Shown here piece after piece: positions 63,306 to 64,000 of a stretch of 64,000 nucleotides of DNA; position 1 is the stretch's first letter; each line of letters opens with the position of its first letter. A program made the translations under genes and the position numbers. The DNA is from Shinisaurus crocodilurus. Lineage: Eukaryota; Chordata; Lepidosauria; Squamata; Shinisauridae. Under the pieces are notes generated by a model, which did no database searches, was not told the origin of the DNA, and saw nothing but the letters and a program-made list of their open reading frames with translations. The stretch spans positions 115,945,379 to 116,009,378 of the forward strand of contig CM037876.1 of assembly GCA_021292165.1 (NCBI GenBank), read 5' to 3'.

Positions 63306-64000
63306 TCAGAGAAGCAACCAAGAGGCCAATGGTAACTCTGAAGCAGCTGGAGAGATCTGCAGCTGAAATGGGAGAAACTTTCTGTGGGATAATTATCACC
63401 TAGATGCTCCACAAAGCTGGGCTTTATAGAAGAGTGGCGAGAAGAAAGTCATTGCTGAAACAAACCCATATCAAAGCCCATTTGAGAGTTTGCCAAAAGG
63501 CATGTGGGAGACAAAGCAAACATGTGGAAAAAGGTTCTTTGGTCTGATGAGAACAAAATGGAAATTTTTGGCCTTGCTGCAAAATGCTCTGTGTGGCACA
63601 AAGCCAACAGTATTCATTGCCCTGAGAACACCATCCCAATGGTGAAGCATGATGGTGGCTTCATCATGTTGTGGGGATGCTTTTCCTCAGCAGGGACTAG
63701 GAAACTGGTCAGGATTGAGGGCAAGATGGATGGAGCCAAATATAGGGCAATTTTAGAGGAAAACCTGTTTCAGTCTGCAAGGGACCTGGGACTGGGGCGG
63801 AGGTTCACCTTCCAGCAGGACAATGACCCTAAACACACAGCCAAAGTAACACTGGAGTGGTTTAAAAACAAGAACCTGAAAGTCTTAGAATGGCCCAGTC
63901 AAAGCCCAGACCTCAATCCGATTGGGAATCCGTGGCAAGACTTGAAAGTTGCTGTTCACCAACGGTCTCCATCCAACCTGACAGAGCTGGAGCAATTTTG

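Larger units (their letters stand above)
61126..64000 (+). mobile_element. Tc1-like transposon, left end to window edge, twice invaded
   Basis: It starts CAGTGCCTTGCAGAAGTATTC after TA. A second GCATAAGTATTCACCCCC at 62141 is the inner direct repeat of an IR/DR-type terminus. Transposase relics (63300-64000) show [14 protein letters not shown] and [12 protein letters not shown] in shifting frames; the position usually held by the catalytic Glu reads Gly. An LTR-like block (61313-62132) and a LINE copy (62437-63305) are inserted. The right end is beyond the window. Confidence 0.85.

Overview
The window is vertebrate nuclear DNA, most likely from a squamate reptile (lizard or snake); no single base pattern proves this. 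The host content is spliced exons of one conserved vertebrate gene spread over about 27 kb. The rest is introns and flanks packed with transposable elements of a sauropsid flavour: CR1 LINEs, an Ingi/Vingi-like LINE, tRNA-derived SINEs, 5S-rRNA-derived SINEs with CR1 tails, hAT, Tc1 and Tigger DNA transposons, Ty1/copia and two kinds of Ty3/gypsy. There are no bacterial features, operons or CRISPR arrays.

Host gene. Seven plus-strand coding exons (32949-33097, 48611-48718, 49894-49971, 50579-50680, 51447-51587, 58764-58959, 59998-60160) read as the vertebrate gene KIAA0930, an uncharacterised protein, from the second coding exon onward. Exon 1 and the last exons are not visible and should lie outside the window. 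The exon at 58764 carries one extra base that shifts the frame, in an otherwise strongly conserved stretch.

Layout. Positions 1-18960 are upstream flank or intron 1: MITEs, LINE 3' ends, four 5S-derived SINE copies, hAT elements with clean 8-bp target duplications, and a Myb/SANT-like coding remnant split by a CR1. Positions 18976-22970 hold a full-length Ingi/Vingi-like LINE with an unbroken EN-RT-zinc-finger frame. Positions 25303-28030 hold a decayed Ty3/gypsy chromovirus split by a solo LTR. Intron 2 (33098-48610) holds a Ty1/copia element (36174-42940) with perfect 5-bp target duplications; nested in it is a complete Tigger/pogo-like transposon (38728-41272) whose 450-codon transposase is intact. 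Intron 6 (51588-58763) holds a Gmr1-like Ty3/gypsy element (53184-58081) with a SCAN-like capsid and integrase placed before RT/RNase H. The right end is a Tc1-like element (61126-64000+) hit by an LTR-like insertion and a truncated Vingi-like copy.

Main observations. Two unrelated LTR retrotransposons, copia and Gmr1-like, show strand-specific G-to-A change that is weak in gag and strong in pol, as expected from cytosine deaminase editing of minus-strand cDNA. Nested insertions with exact target duplications give a clear relative age order. Several short templated duplications and long foldbacks point to template switching in this locus.
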